Below are positions 1-6,762 of a DNA stretch of 37,797 bases, piece after piece. Numbering within the stretch: position 1 is the first letter of the stretch; each line of letters opens with the position of its first letter. The notes beneath the pieces were generated by a model. It saw nothing but the letters and a program-made list of their open reading frames with translations, did no database searches and was not told the DNA's origin. Both the position numbers and the translations under genes were made by a program. Origin of the DNA: Parcubacteria group bacterium GW2011_GWD2_38_12 (GTDB lineage: Bacteria > Patescibacteriota > Minisyncoccia > GWC2-36-17); the NCBI GenBank assembly GCA_000992345.1, contig LBUA01000005.1, forward strand, positions 1 to 37,797, read 5' to 3'.

Positions 1-1
1 A

Positions 2-340
2 AAGAGGTTTGAGATAAACGACTTGAAGAAACTTAAGGGGTTGGCTTTTTGGGAGGGTAAAAAAATTGTACAGACGGAGATCCGTTCCCCAATTATGCCC
101 ATGGATGCCATTCCTGTTCCAGCTAGGGACCTAATGAAAATCGAAAAATGTACACACGTGTTCTCCTCAAGAGGGTGTCCTTACCGGTGTGTCTTTTGCG
201 CATCCTCACGCTTTTGGAACAAAACGAGATTTTTCTCGGCCAAATATGTCGTATCCGAGATTAAGAATTTATACGAAAATTATGGATTAACAATTATGGG
301 TGAAGGTTATGTTAAGGAAATTATTAAAACATTAGAATAA
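2..340 (+). pseudogene. Truncated radical SAM (B12-binding type) protein, 5' end outside window
   Basis: The reading frame is open to the left edge, so the true start lies outside the window; a TTG at 23 is only an internal candidate. The protein has a P-x-P-A-R-D-L stretch, as found just before the radical SAM domain of B12-binding radical SAM enzymes, then the 4Fe-4S motif C-P-Y-R-C-V-F-C (CxxxCxxC). About 45 residues after the first cysteine it ends at a TAA. The fold normally continues for about 200 residues, and the last 17 residues (from LTIMGEG) do not look like the usual continuation after the motif. I infer an internal deletion joining the start of the radical SAM domain to the tail of the same or another gene. 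It runs convergent to nusA. The family call is firm; the pseudogene status is likely. Confidence 0.7.
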
Positions 341-401
341 TTAAGTGAGAAAGGATCTCGCCAGAGAGTAATTATGAGTTGGAGATGATTCCAGGACAGT
401 T

Positions 402-1559
402 TCAATAATTCCCTGTGATGGCTTCTGGTTTTTCCATTGATCTAACATCTATTTTCCAGCCGGTTAATTTCGCGGCAAGCCTTACATTTTGCCCACCCTT
501 ACCGATAGCCAATGACAATTGATCGCCGGGCACTAAAGCTGTTGCCTCCCTCCTGTCGCCAATTTCAATGTTGACAATTTTTGCGGGAGACAGAGAATTA
601 GCAATAAATTTTGATATATCTTCGGCCCACTCAATAATATCAATTTTTTCTCCGCCAAGTTCTGAAATAACCGCCATTACGCGAGTGCCTTTTTGTCCCA
701 CGCAAGATCCAATAGGATCAACCCCCTCTTGATTTGAAATTACGGCGATTTTACTGCGCGCGCCAGCTTCCCTAGCAACTGATTTTATTTCAACCGTGCC
801 AGAAGCGATTTCCGGCACTTCCAAAGAAAAAAGCTGTTCCAAAAATTTCGGATGAGATCTTGATAAAATAACTTGCGCTCCCTTGGGAGTCGTTTCCACG
901 GATATAACATAAGCTCGCGTGCGAGAACCGATGCGATATCTCTCGCCAGGAATTTGATCATACGGAAACATCACACCAGTCGCTCTGCCAAGATCAATAA
1001 AAATAGTTCTTCCTTCAACTCTCTGAATAATACCACTAATAATCCCTCCTTTTTTAGATTGATATTCGGAAAATACCGCTTCGCGCTCCGCTTCTCTTAA
1101 TCTTTGCATAATAACCTGTTTAGCGGTTTGAGCAGCAATGCGGCCAAAATCTTCGTGAGGAGTCAATTCAAAAACTATCTCCTCCTTCAATTGAGCGTCT
1201 GGTTTTATTTTCTGCGCTTCTTCAATTATGATATGCCGCTCCGGATTGAATCTAACTTTTCGTTCACCATCTTCGGATGCTTCTCCGTCTGGCATGACTT
1301 CAACTTCGATTTGCTCCTCTTCAATTTCAGTATCCTCTTTTTTAAGCATACTTTCATCAACCACAATCTTCACTTGGGACATAGCTATTTTTCCGGTTTC
1401 CATATCAAGCTTTGCCTTTATAATTTGGCCCCTTTCGCCAAAATCCTTTTTATAGGCAGCCGCAATAGCCATCTCTATGGTTTCGATGACTTTATCTTTT
1501 TGAATTCCTTTTTCCTCGGAAATCTGATTTATTGCTGACAAAAATTGTTTATAATCCAT
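402..1559 (-). CDS. nusA: Transcription termination/antitermination factor NusA
   Basis: NusA binds RNA polymerase and nascent RNA and modulates pausing, termination and antitermination. In order: the N-terminal RNAP-binding domain (about residues 1-165) carrying an acidic insert at about 72-98, the S1 domain (172-236), KH1 with a GQKGTR loop near 288-293, and KH2 with GKGGQN near 353-358. The 385 residues are normal for a NusA without C-terminal acidic repeats. It ends at TGA directly after KH2. No rimP precedes it and no infB follows, so the usual rimP-nusA-infB operon is broken up here. There is no Shine-Dalgarno before the ATG; instead a heptad array (1565-1628) and a hairpin with T-tract (1637-1657) lie between the promoter at 1687-1715 and the gene, which suggests leader regulation. 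Confidence 0.97.
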   Translation of the reverse strand: MDYKQFLSAINQISEEKGIQKDKVIETIEMAIAAAYKKDFGERGQIIKAKLDMETGKIAMSQVKIVVDESMLKKEDTEIEEEQIEVEVMPDGEASEDGERKVRFNPERHIIIEEAQKIKPDAQLKEEIVFELTPHEDFGRIAAQTAKQVIMQRLREAEREAVFSEYQSKKGGIISGIIQRVEGRTIFIDLGRATGVMFPYDQIPGERYRIGSRTRAYVISVETTPKGAQVILSRSHPKFLEQLFSLEVPEIASGTVEIKSVAREAGARSKIAVISNQEGVDPIGSCVGQKGTRVMAVISELGGEKIDIIEWAEDISKFIANSLSPAKIVNIEIGDRREATALVPGDQLSLAIGKGGQNVRLAAKLTGWKIDVRSMEKPEAITGNY

Positions 1560-1564
1560 AATAA

Positions 1565-1628
1565 ATTAGCAACTAGCGACTAGCTATAAGTGATGAGCTA
1601 AATGCTAATCGCTAACTACTAATCGCTA
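1565..1628. repeat. Degenerate heptad array upstream of nusA
   Basis: The stretch can be cut into about nine consecutive 7-nt units of the form GCTAAYT/GCGACTA (GCAACTA, GCGACTA, GCTATAA and so on). The left part is imperfectly complementary to the right part (TAGCGACTAGC against GCTAATCGCTA), so a mismatched hairpin can form in the nusA leader. It belongs to the heptad family seen throughout the window. Confidence 0.7.
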
Positions 1629-1636
1629 CCCAAAAT

Positions 1637-1661
1637 AAAATCCGACCTCTCGGACGGACTT
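1637..1661 (-). terminator. GC hairpin with T-tract in the nusA leader (copy 1 of 2)
   Basis: On the minus strand the stem TCCGA-GAGG-TCGGA is followed by TTTTATTTT, the form of a small intrinsic terminator. The same 25 bases recur exactly at 2244-2268. It lies about 20 nt after the expected start of transcription from the promoter at 1687-1715 and about 80 nt before nusA. It would cut transcription before nusA unless read through, so attenuation is possible. Confidence 0.55.
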
Positions 1662-1686
1662 GAAAAATCATCTCTTCAATAGATTA

Positions 1687-1715
1687 AAGATACCACCTCT
1701 TTATCTTTCAGTCAA
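1687..1715 (-). promoter_or_regulatory. Sigma70-type promoter for nusA
   Basis: On the minus strand TTGACT (1715-1710), a 17-nt spacer and TATCTT (1692-1687). The expected transcription start is near 1680. It points at the hairpin 1637-1661 and then nusA. Confidence 0.55.
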
Positions 1716-1743
1716 TGATTCTGGCACAACGCAGTAATAAAAT

Positions 1744-1772
1744 TTGACATGGATACATTATATCTTTATTAT
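1744..1772 (+). promoter_or_regulatory. Strong sigma70-type promoter
   Basis: TTGACA (1744-1749), exactly 17 nt, then TATTAT (1767-1772). The expected start of transcription is at about 1779-1780, which coincides with the ATG of the 30-codon frame at 1780. It is the best-matching promoter in the left third of the window and drives toward DUF2061 through the terminator at 1899-1927. Confidence 0.7.
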
Positions 1773-1779
1773 CAATATT

Positions 1780-1872
1780 ATGATATCTAAACAAAACCAA
1801 TCCCAAAAATCAAAATTTATGTGTATGACCGTTCATAAAAGAGCGGCATATTTTGCTATGAGAATGTTCTAA
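1780..1872 (+). CDS. Possible leaderless 30-residue leader peptide
   Basis: An ATG at the predicted transcription start opens a 30-codon frame ending in TAA. The peptide is basic (about 6 Lys/Arg), with four Met besides the start, and has no recognised motif. Codons 17-23 overlap two arms of the hairpin system (1829-1834 and 1839-1846) that can compete with the terminator before DUF2061. This resembles leader peptides of attenuators. No family supports it, and it may be untranslated leader RNA or part of a roughly 150-nt small RNA. Confidence 0.3.
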   Translation: MISKQNQSQKSKFMCMTVHKRAAYFAMRMF

Positions 1873-1928
1873 TCTTAACTCTCAACGCAATATTTATAAA
1901 AACCGCTCTTCATGTTAGAGCGGTTTTT
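1829..1928 (+). promoter_or_regulatory. Candidate attenuator: four alternating complementary arms ending in a terminator
   Basis: Arm 1 CCGTTC (1829-1834) can pair with arm 2 GAGCGG (1841-1846). Arm 2, extended to AAGAGCGG (1839-1846), is exactly complementary to arm 3 CCGCTCTT (1903-1910). Arm 3 within AAAACCGCTCT (1899-1909) pairs over 11 bp with arm 4 AGAGCGGTTTT (1917-1927), a 7-nt loop and a T-run making it an intrinsic terminator that also works in reverse. This 1:2, 2:3, 3:4 layout fits transcription attenuation before DUF2061. The terminator itself is clear; the regulation is inference. Confidence 0.5.
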
Positions 1929-1956
1929 ATATTTTTTAATATCTAGAAACATAACT

Positions 1957-2172
1957 ATGAATGAAACACACACAAGAAGCATAATAAAAGGCATAAGCTA
2001 CAGAATTATCGGCGCATCCGTGACTACAGCAACAGTATTTGTATTCACAGGTAATACAACTGCCTCTCTGGGGATCGGCCTGACAGAGGCGTTAATAAAG
2101 ACAATAATCTTCTATTCTCATGAAAGAGTTTGGCTCAATATTAAATGGGGCAAAAAATATATAAAAAAATAA
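1957..2172 (+). CDS. DUF2061 family small membrane protein
   Basis: The protein has 71 residues. The N-terminal KGISYRIIGA segment, a hydrophobic stretch, GIGLTEALIKTI and the C-terminal SHERVWLNIKWG match the DUF2061 family (R-S-x-x-K-x-x-x-[WY]-R near the start, YYxHERxW near the end). Two membrane segments are expected; no biochemical role is established. I chose the ATG at 1957 because the earlier in-frame ATG (1912) lies inside the terminator hairpin. No clear Shine-Dalgarno is seen. The gene sits alone between inverted neighbours and between two identical 25-nt hairpin repeats (1637 and 2244), which could mark a small cassette. Confidence 0.85.
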   Translation: MNETHTRSIIKGISYRIIGASVTTATVFVFTGNTTASLGIGLTEALIKTIIFYSHERVWLNIKWGKKYIKK

Positions 2173-2243
2173 TTATAATTTGATTTTTAATATGCTATTT
2201 TAATATTTTATTTTTACTATTTAATTTTAATTCACTGATATAA

Positions 2244-2268
2244 AAAATCCGACCTCTCGGACGGACTT
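2244..2268 (-). terminator. GC hairpin with T-tract (copy 2 of 2)
   Basis: Identical over 25 bases to 1637-1661 and followed on the minus strand by TTTTTTATA. A promoter at 2294-2323 lies just upstream on the same strand and no minus-strand gene follows before nusA. The unit could therefore make a stand-alone RNA of about 45 nt antisense to the DUF2061 3' region. Confidence 0.5.
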
Positions 2269-2293
2269 TAATTCGTTTCTTATTAGTAAATCC

Positions 2294-2323
2294 ATAATAA
2301 ACTTTTTTTAAAAAAATAGTCAA
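2294..2323 (-). promoter_or_regulatory. Sigma70-type promoter upstream of hairpin copy 2
   Basis: On the minus strand TTGACT (2323-2318), an 18-nt spacer of T7A7 character, then TATTAT (2299-2294). Expected start near 2287. The only thing downstream is the hairpin at 2244-2268. Confidence 0.5.
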
Positions 2324-2344
2324 TACCATAGATTGTGCTTACAA

Positions 2345-2368
2345 AAAACCCCGCTTTTACGGGGTTTT
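2345..2368. terminator. Bidirectional intrinsic terminator
   Basis: AAAACCCCG (2345-2353) pairs perfectly with CGGGGTTTT (2360-2368) around a 6-nt loop. It ends the small minus-strand gene at 2370 and can also stop plus-strand transcription coming from DUF2061. Confidence 0.85.
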
Positions 2369-2369
2369 A

Positions 2370-2525
2370 TTATTCTTTCTGACATTGCGGACATTTTATT
2401 CTCTTAAATCCCTTTAACTTCATCTTTTGTTTAAATTTCAAATTATGAGAATAATCCATCCATTCACTTTTATTATTTTGCACTTGATGATGACGGTCGC
2501 ACATCTTGATGATTTTCTTCATCAT
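2370..2525 (-). CDS. 51-residue basic mini-protein with C-terminal CPxC motif
   Basis: A strong Shine-Dalgarno GGAGG (2533-2529) lies 3 nt before one ATG and 6 nt before a second, tandem ATG. The frame gives 51 residues, very rich in Lys, with M-C-D-R-H-H near the N-terminus and K-C-P-Q-C-Q at the C-terminus, and stops 2 nt before a terminator. Three Cys and a His pair could bind a metal, as in small CPxC zinc-ribbon proteins. The family is not recognised. Ribosome site, frame and terminator together make it a credible gene. Confidence 0.6.
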   Translation of the reverse strand: MMKKIIKMCDRHHQVQNNKSEWMDYSHNLKFKQKMKLKGFKRIKCPQCQKE

Positions 2526-2657
2526 CCGCCTCCTTCTTTCTCATATATTTTACCAAAATTATAGTAAAATATGAATTGCTTTGAATTGCGAAATATCTTG
2601 TTTTAAAAAAACTAAAATAAATATACGTTTCTCAAAAAATAAGTCAGTTAAAATAAT

Positions 2658-3515
2658 TTATATCCTAAAAAGAATTTTGGCGTTTTTCGTAGTTTGCTTT
2701 TCCAATTCTTCAAAAGAAATCTCTTTTATTTCCGCAATTTTTTGCGCGGTGTATTTTACGTAAGATGGCTCGTTCCTTTTTCCCCGCATTGGCACCGGCG
2801 TAACATACGGCGCATCTGTCTCCACTATAATTCTATCCAAGGGAAGTTTTTTAATATCTTCATTGTGAGAATATTTCGGGAAAGTCACCACTCCGGCAAA
2901 TGAAATATAAAATCCCATTTTAAGATATTCCCCGACATTTTCCCATGCGCCATTCCCGCCAAAAAAATGCATCACACCAGGCGGATTAGTTAAAAGTTTA
3001 AAGTTAAAAGTTAAAAACTCAATTAAATCATCATGGGCATCGCGACAATGAATTATGAGGGGTTTATTTATTTTATTCGATAATTCAATATGTTTTATAA
3101 AAAGCTCTTTTTGTTTTTCCTTAATTCTTGATTCATAATTCATAATTCTATTTAATCCGCCCTCGCTTTCAGCTTCGGCGGATGCTCGTTTTTGTATCCG
3201 CTCGCTTTCCTCGCGGACAAAAATGGCATAATCCAGTCCCGTTTCCCCTATCGCCACTACTTTTTCATTTTTTGCTAATTCTAAAAATTTTTCTTCATCA
3301 AAAATCTCATTTTTATTATCATTAGGATGCAAACCAACGGCCGCATAAACTCCCTCCTTATATTCATTGGCTATCTGAACCGCCCGTTTTGAAGTCATAA
3401 AATCAGAACCGACATTTACGAGCCAAACATTTTCTTTCAGCGCCCTGTCAATGACTTCTTTATAATCATCTTTAAAATCAGGAAAATTTATATGAGTGTG
3501 GGTGTCAATTAACAT
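2658..3515 (-). CDS. tatD: TatD family metal-dependent hydrolase (DNase-like)
   Basis: TatD/YjjV-type amidohydrolase fold, a metal-dependent nuclease of the cytoplasm. The metal-site motifs are in order: D-T-H-T-H near residues 4-8, G-E-T-G-L-D, H-C-R-D-A-H, H-F-F-G-G and E-T-D-A-P-Y. Start ATG 3515 has AAGGAG about 10 nt upstream, one of the clearest ribosome sites in the window. At 285 residues it is longer than the usual ~255-265 because of an insert after the LDYAIF segment (about 3119-3222): SAEAESEGG coded by a CCGCC/GGCGG hairpin, followed by a heptad array coding MNYESRI. A second heptad array codes FNFKLLTN (2985-3020). Confidence 0.93.
   Translation of the reverse strand: MLIDTHTHINFPDFKDDYKEVIDRALKENVWLVNVGSDFMTSKRAVQIANEYKEGVYAAVGLHPNDNKNEIFDEEKFLELAKNEKVVAIGETGLDYAIFVREESERIQKRASAEAESEGGLNRIMNYESRIKEKQKELFIKHIELSNKINKPLIIHCRDAHDDLIEFLTFNFKLLTNPPGVMHFFGGNGAWENVGEYLKMGFYISFAGVVTFPKYSHNEDIKKLPLDRIIVETDAPYVTPVPMRGKRNEPSYVKYTAQKIAEIKEISFEELEKQTTKNAKILFRI
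2985..3020. repeat. Heptad array inside tatD (first)
   Basis: Units AGTTAAA/AGTTTAA in tandem on the plus strand, in frame with tatD and translated as FNFKLLTN on the minus strand, just before PPGVMHFFGG. Confidence 0.65.
3119..3222. repeat. Repeat element inserted in tatD: heptad array plus CCGCC/GGCGG hairpin
   Basis: 3119-3152 consists of TTCATAA/TTCTTGA-like heptads. It is followed by ATCCGCC (near 3158) and GGCGGAT (ending near 3183), which form a stem, and by a second GC stem (CCGC/GCGG) near 3198-3222. The translated insert lies where TatD homologues have a short loop. The layout matches the intergenic heptad/CCGCC elements. Confidence 0.6.
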
Positions 3516-3567
3516 AGAAGCTCTCCTTGTTTGTTTGTTAAAAAACTATTTATCATAGATTATTATA

Positions 3568-5082
3568 TTATATTGCCTTATTTAATTCAACTCTAGGAAA
3601 AAGTTGTTTTATCTCGCCAATTTTTATTTTCTTTTCCTTCCAATTCATATCATCTATTTTCTCTTCAAAAATCACCTCAAAAATTTTATCGGAAGTTGTC
3701 GGCAAGAATGGCTTAATAAGCCAGGCAATAAAAACAACATTTTTTATTAACACAGATATTTCTGATATAAATTTATCTTGATCTTTTTTTGGCAATTCCC
3801 AAAGTTTTATTTTTTCTATTTGACGATCATTTTCACTCACAAATTGCCAAATCAATCCCAGTGCCTTTTCCAGTTCATAATTTTCCATATAGATATCATA
3901 TTCTTTCTGGATTTTCTTCTTATTTTCATCACCGAAGAGATCCTGCACGTTAATAACAGTATTTCCCAAAATACTCTCGTTTTTCTTGGCAATCATCAAA
4001 ACGCGATTCACCAAATTGCCAAGGCCTCCTGCCAAATCAGCATTATATTTTGCGTCAAATTTCTCTTTGGTAAAATCTACATCGGAAAACATAGACGCCT
4101 CAGCCAAAAAATAATACCTAAAAGCATCTGCGCCGTATTTTGTAATTATTTCAAATGGACTGACCACATTATCCAAAGATTTTGACATTTTCTGTCCAGC
4201 GCTCGTGATAAATCCATGAACCAAAATACTCTTGGGCAATTCAATGCCGGCTGCCAACAATACTGCCGGCCAAACAATAGCGTGAAATTTTAAAATATCT
4301 TTGCCTATTAAATGCGTGTCCGCCGGCCAATATTTTTTAAAATTATCAGTATTCTCCGCATAACCAATGGCGGAAATATAATTGAGCAGCGCCTCAAACC
4401 AGACATAAACATTCTGGGATTTATCTCCTGGCACGGGGATACCCCAAGACACTTGTTCGCTCGGCCTAGACACGCTCAAATCACCCATCTTGGAATCAAT
4501 CATATTCAGCGCTTCCTGCCTGCGATTTTCCGGATATATTTTTATCTTATCCTCTTGCAATATTTTTTTAACATCATCAAGGTACTTGGAAAGCTTGAAA
4601 AAATAGTTTTCCTCTTTGATTATTTCCGGCTCTTTGAGATGATACGGGCATTTCCCGTCTTCAAGTTCGCGATTTGTCTTGAACGCCTCGCAACCGACAC
4701 AATAAAGCCCTTCGTATTCTTTTTTATAAATATCGCCTTTTTCTTTTAAAATCCCCCATATTTTTTCCACGGTCGGCCAGTGCCTTTCTTTGTCAGTGGT
4801 CCTGATGAAAAAATCATTGGAAATACTAAGCACCTCTGCCAATCTTTTTATTTTCAGCGAATTTTGATTGGCAAAATCTTGCGGATCAAGCCCAGCTTTT
4901 TTAGCCGCTTCAAATATTTTCTTGCCATACTCATCAGCGCCGGTCAAGAAAAAAACGTCGTCACCCTTCAATCTCCGATAACGCGCCGAAACATCCGCCT
5001 GCACAAGCTCCCAAGCAAACCCCAAATGAGGCTCTGAATTTATATACATTAAAGAAGTAGTAATGTAGAATTTATTAGGCAT
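3568..5082 (-). CDS. metG: Methionyl-tRNA synthetase
   Basis: Class I synthetase charging tRNA-Met. The HIGH-type motif is P-H-L-G-F at residues 18-22, and KMSKS is present near residue 298. A zinc-knuckle region (C-V-G-C-E ... C-P-Y-H) lies in the connective peptide. The anticodon-binding helical domain follows and the protein ends at 504 residues, without the C-terminal tRNA-binding (EMAP-like) domain. Start ATG at 5082; no Shine-Dalgarno seen. It is downstream of the four-helix-bundle pseudogene and upstream of tatD on the same strand. The metG-tatD order is common in bacteria. Confidence 0.97.
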   Translation of the reverse strand: MPNKFYITTSLMYINSEPHLGFAWELVQADVSARYRRLKGDDVFFLTGADEYGKKIFEAAKKAGLDPQDFANQNSLKIKRLAEVLSISNDFFIRTTDKERHWPTVEKIWGILKEKGDIYKKEYEGLYCVGCEAFKTNRELEDGKCPYHLKEPEIIKEENYFFKLSKYLDDVKKILQEDKIKIYPENRRQEALNMIDSKMGDLSVSRPSEQVSWGIPVPGDKSQNVYVWFEALLNYISAIGYAENTDNFKKYWPADTHLIGKDILKFHAIVWPAVLLAAGIELPKSILVHGFITSAGQKMSKSLDNVVSPFEIITKYGADAFRYYFLAEASMFSDVDFTKEKFDAKYNADLAGGLGNLVNRVLMIAKKNESILGNTVINVQDLFGDENKKKIQKEYDIYMENYELEKALGLIWQFVSENDRQIEKIKLWELPKKDQDKFISEISVLIKNVVFIAWLIKPFLPTTSDKIFEVIFEEKIDDMNWKEKKIKIGEIKQLFPRVELNKAI

Positions 5083-5130
5083 ATAAAAAATTAAATATAA
5101 AATAGTAAAATTACATATTAAAAATAAAAA

Positions 5131-5502
5131 TTATTTTTTGCCTCTTAGGGTTAACAAACTAGATCCAAATATATTTGATATTTCATCCAATTCTTTCAAA
5201 AACCACTCAACCTCCATGGAGTCTGCTCTCTTTGTATCTCTTAGTATTATAAGCCACAACTTACTTTCATTCGCTGACTTCAGAGAGTGATTAAAAAAAT
5301 TTGCGAAATCTTTCTTACTACTGGCTGATTGCCCTTCAATATAATTTCCTATAATACTCGTGCCACTCCTCAATAATTAATCCCCTATTCTCCTAGAAAC
5401 ATTGTCGTTCGGTAATTTATCAATAAATTTAATTAATTTTAACGTAAAATCATACAGCCTTTTCTTAAATTCATTTTTAAATTTTAATTTGTCATTTTCC
5501 AT
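5131..5502 (-). pseudogene. Four-helix-bundle protein (23S rRNA IVS protein family) with one in-frame stop
   Basis: The full frame runs from ATG 5502 (MENDKLKFKNEF...) to a stop at 5131, 123 codons, the usual length of this family. It is interrupted once by TAA at 5377-5379, in the conserved segment R-R-I-G-D-[stop]-L-L-R-S-G-T-S. Family members have Gln here, and CAA to TAA is a single transition. All else is intact (GNYIEGQSASSKKDF, NESKLWL, ILRDTKRAD, LDEISNIFGSS). The start is 1 nt from the rsmI stop, so it was probably co-transcribed. The function of the family is unknown. Recent inactivation, a sequencing error or a strain polymorphism would all fit. Confidence 0.85.
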
Positions 5503-5503
5503 T

Positions 5504-6208
5504 TTAATTTTTAATATTTGATTTTATAATCACCACAAACTCTCCTTTTATTATACCACCTCTCAATTTTTCCAGAACTTCGCTTGGCGTTCCGCGGTAG
5601 ATTGTTTCGAATTTCTTTGTTAATTCCCTACAAACCATTAAATCAGTTTTCAGTTTATAGTTTTTAGTTTGTAGCAAAGAATCCAACTGTTCCAACGCCT
5701 TGATAATCCGGTGGGTGGATTCATAAAAAACTACTGTTCTTTTTTGGGACTCCTCCAAAATATTCACAAAAAATGTTTGCCTGCCCTTTTTGTGCGGCGG
5801 AAATCCCAAGAATAAAAATTCGTCAGTATCAAAACCCGATATAGAAAGTGCCGCAATTGCGGCATTAGGACCGGGAATTGGCTCAATTTTTATTTCTCCT
5901 CCCAATTCTTCCAAGACTTTCCCTATTAATCTCTGACCCGGATCAGATATCCCCGGTGTACCAGCATCCGAAACCAACGCCAAATTTTTGCCCTCCTTCA
6001 AAAGATTGATTATATAATCAATCTTTTGAAGTTTTGAATGTTGATGATAGCTAAGTATTGGCTTTTTAATTTCGTATCTTTCCAATAATATCTTTGTCAC
6101 CCTTGTATCTTCGCAAAGTACTAAATCAACCTCATTTAAAATGCGGATTGCTCGAAATGAAATATCTTCAAGATTGCCAATGGGAGTCGCGACGATGTAT
6201 AATTTCAT
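5504..6208 (-). CDS. rsmI: 16S rRNA (cytidine-1402 2'-O)-methyltransferase RsmI
   Basis: SAM-dependent tetrapyrrole-methylase fold enzyme that methylates C1402 in the decoding centre of 16S rRNA. Visible motifs: V-A-T-P-I-G-N-L-E-D-I at 7-17, C-E-D-T-R near 33, S-D-A-G-T-P-G-I-S-D-P-G near 80-91, P-G-P-N-A-A. Its 234 residues are slightly longer than the catalytic core. A short insert QTKNYKLKT (5644-5678) is coded by the heptad array CTACAAA CTAAAAA CTATAAA CTGAAAA. Start ATG 6208. It is divergent from the membrane protein at 6283 and followed by the four-helix-bundle pseudogene. Confidence 0.95.
   Translation of the reverse strand: MKLYIVATPIGNLEDISFRAIRILNEVDLVLCEDTRVTKILLERYEIKKPILSYHQHSKLQKIDYIINLLKEGKNLALVSDAGTPGISDPGQRLIGKVLEELGGEIKIEPIPGPNAAIAALSISGFDTDEFLFLGFPPHKKGRQTFFVNILEESQKRTVVFYESTHRIIKALEQLDSLLQTKNYKLKTDLMVCRELTKKFETIYRGTPSEVLEKLRGGIIKGEFVVIIKSNIKN
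5644..5678. repeat. Heptad array inside rsmI
   Basis: Five consecutive CTNNAAA-type heptads on the minus strand, translated in frame as LLQTKNYKLKTD. The sequence is nearly the same as intergenic copies such as 13301-13374. Confidence 0.65.
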
Positions 6209-6211
6209 AAA

Positions 6212-6282
6212 TCAGCTCGACAGCTCTTTAGCCAAAATTGCTAACGAGTTAAATAGCGAAACCGTTAACGAGCTAATAAGCT
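6212..6282. repeat. Imperfect inverted heptad repeat between divergent genes
   Basis: The left arm (6213-6232, AGCTCGACAGCTCTTTAGC) and right arm (6264-6282, GTTAACGAGCTAATAAGCT) are partly complementary, and units such as TAACGAG recur. It fills the whole gap between rsmI (-) and the membrane protein (+), where both promoters would be expected. I see no good promoter in it. Confidence 0.45.
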
Positions 6283-6750
6283 ATGATATTATCTTCTCAT
6301 ATTATCACAGGCGCAGCGCTTGGCGCTAATTTTCAAAACATCTATCTAATGCCGACTGCCGCAATAGCTCTGCACTTTTTTCTGGACAAAATTCCCCATT
6401 ATGATTACACAATAAAACCATTCTCTTTTATTGTTTCCGCGAAAGTATTTGCAGACATCGGTATCAGCGCAATAACAATACTAATTATATACTTATTCTT
6501 CAATCCCAATATCAATCCTACCTATGTCATTGCTGGCATATTTTTCAGTGTATTGCCAGACGGATTCTTGCTTATTTCTTTTATTTTCCAAAATAAATGG
6601 CTGCAGAAATACCGTCAATTCCATGATTTTTTCCACTGGCAAAGCCAAAAAAATCCGGAAACAAACGGAGAAGAAAAAAAGATTCCAACTTTTTGGAATC
6701 TTTCCGCGCAACTAATTGTTATTATAATAGCGTTGTACTATCTGCTTTAA
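6283..6750 (+). CDS. Multi-pass membrane protein with HxxxG and HFxxDxxPHxDY motifs (YdjM-like candidate)
   Basis: 155 residues with about four hydrophobic segments. Near the start is H-I-I-T-G-A-A-L-G, then H-F-F-L-D-K-I-P-H-Y-D-Y and later L-P-D-G, followed by a cytoplasmic stretch F-H-D-F-F-H-W and a final membrane helix. The spaced His/Asp residues recall integral-membrane metal-dependent hydrolases of the YdjM type, but the similarity is weak and the substrate is unknown. ATG at 6283 without Shine-Dalgarno. It stands alone on the plus strand, with its 3' end convergent to the AI-2E gene. Confidence 0.7.
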   Translation: MILSSHIITGAALGANFQNIYLMPTAAIALHFFLDKIPHYDYTIKPFSFIVSAKVFADIGISAITILIIYLFFNPNINPTYVIAGIFFSVLPDGFLLISFIFQNKWLQKYRQFHDFFHWQSQKNPETNGEEKKIPTFWNLSAQLIVIIIALYYLL

Positions 6751-6762
6751 TTAATTAAAAAT

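Noticed and set aside
402-404. UGA recoded as Gly (SR1/Gracilibacteria code)
   Set aside because: TGA ends nusA and recO at the expected C-termini, and no long frame needs UGA to be read as sense.
1104-1538. Plus-strand open frame opposite nusA
   Set aside because: Shadow of nusA; low complexity and no recognisable motif.
1912-1956. Earlier ATG for DUF2061 at 1912
   Set aside because: It lies within the terminator hairpin loop and adds residues absent from the family; 1957 fits the family start.
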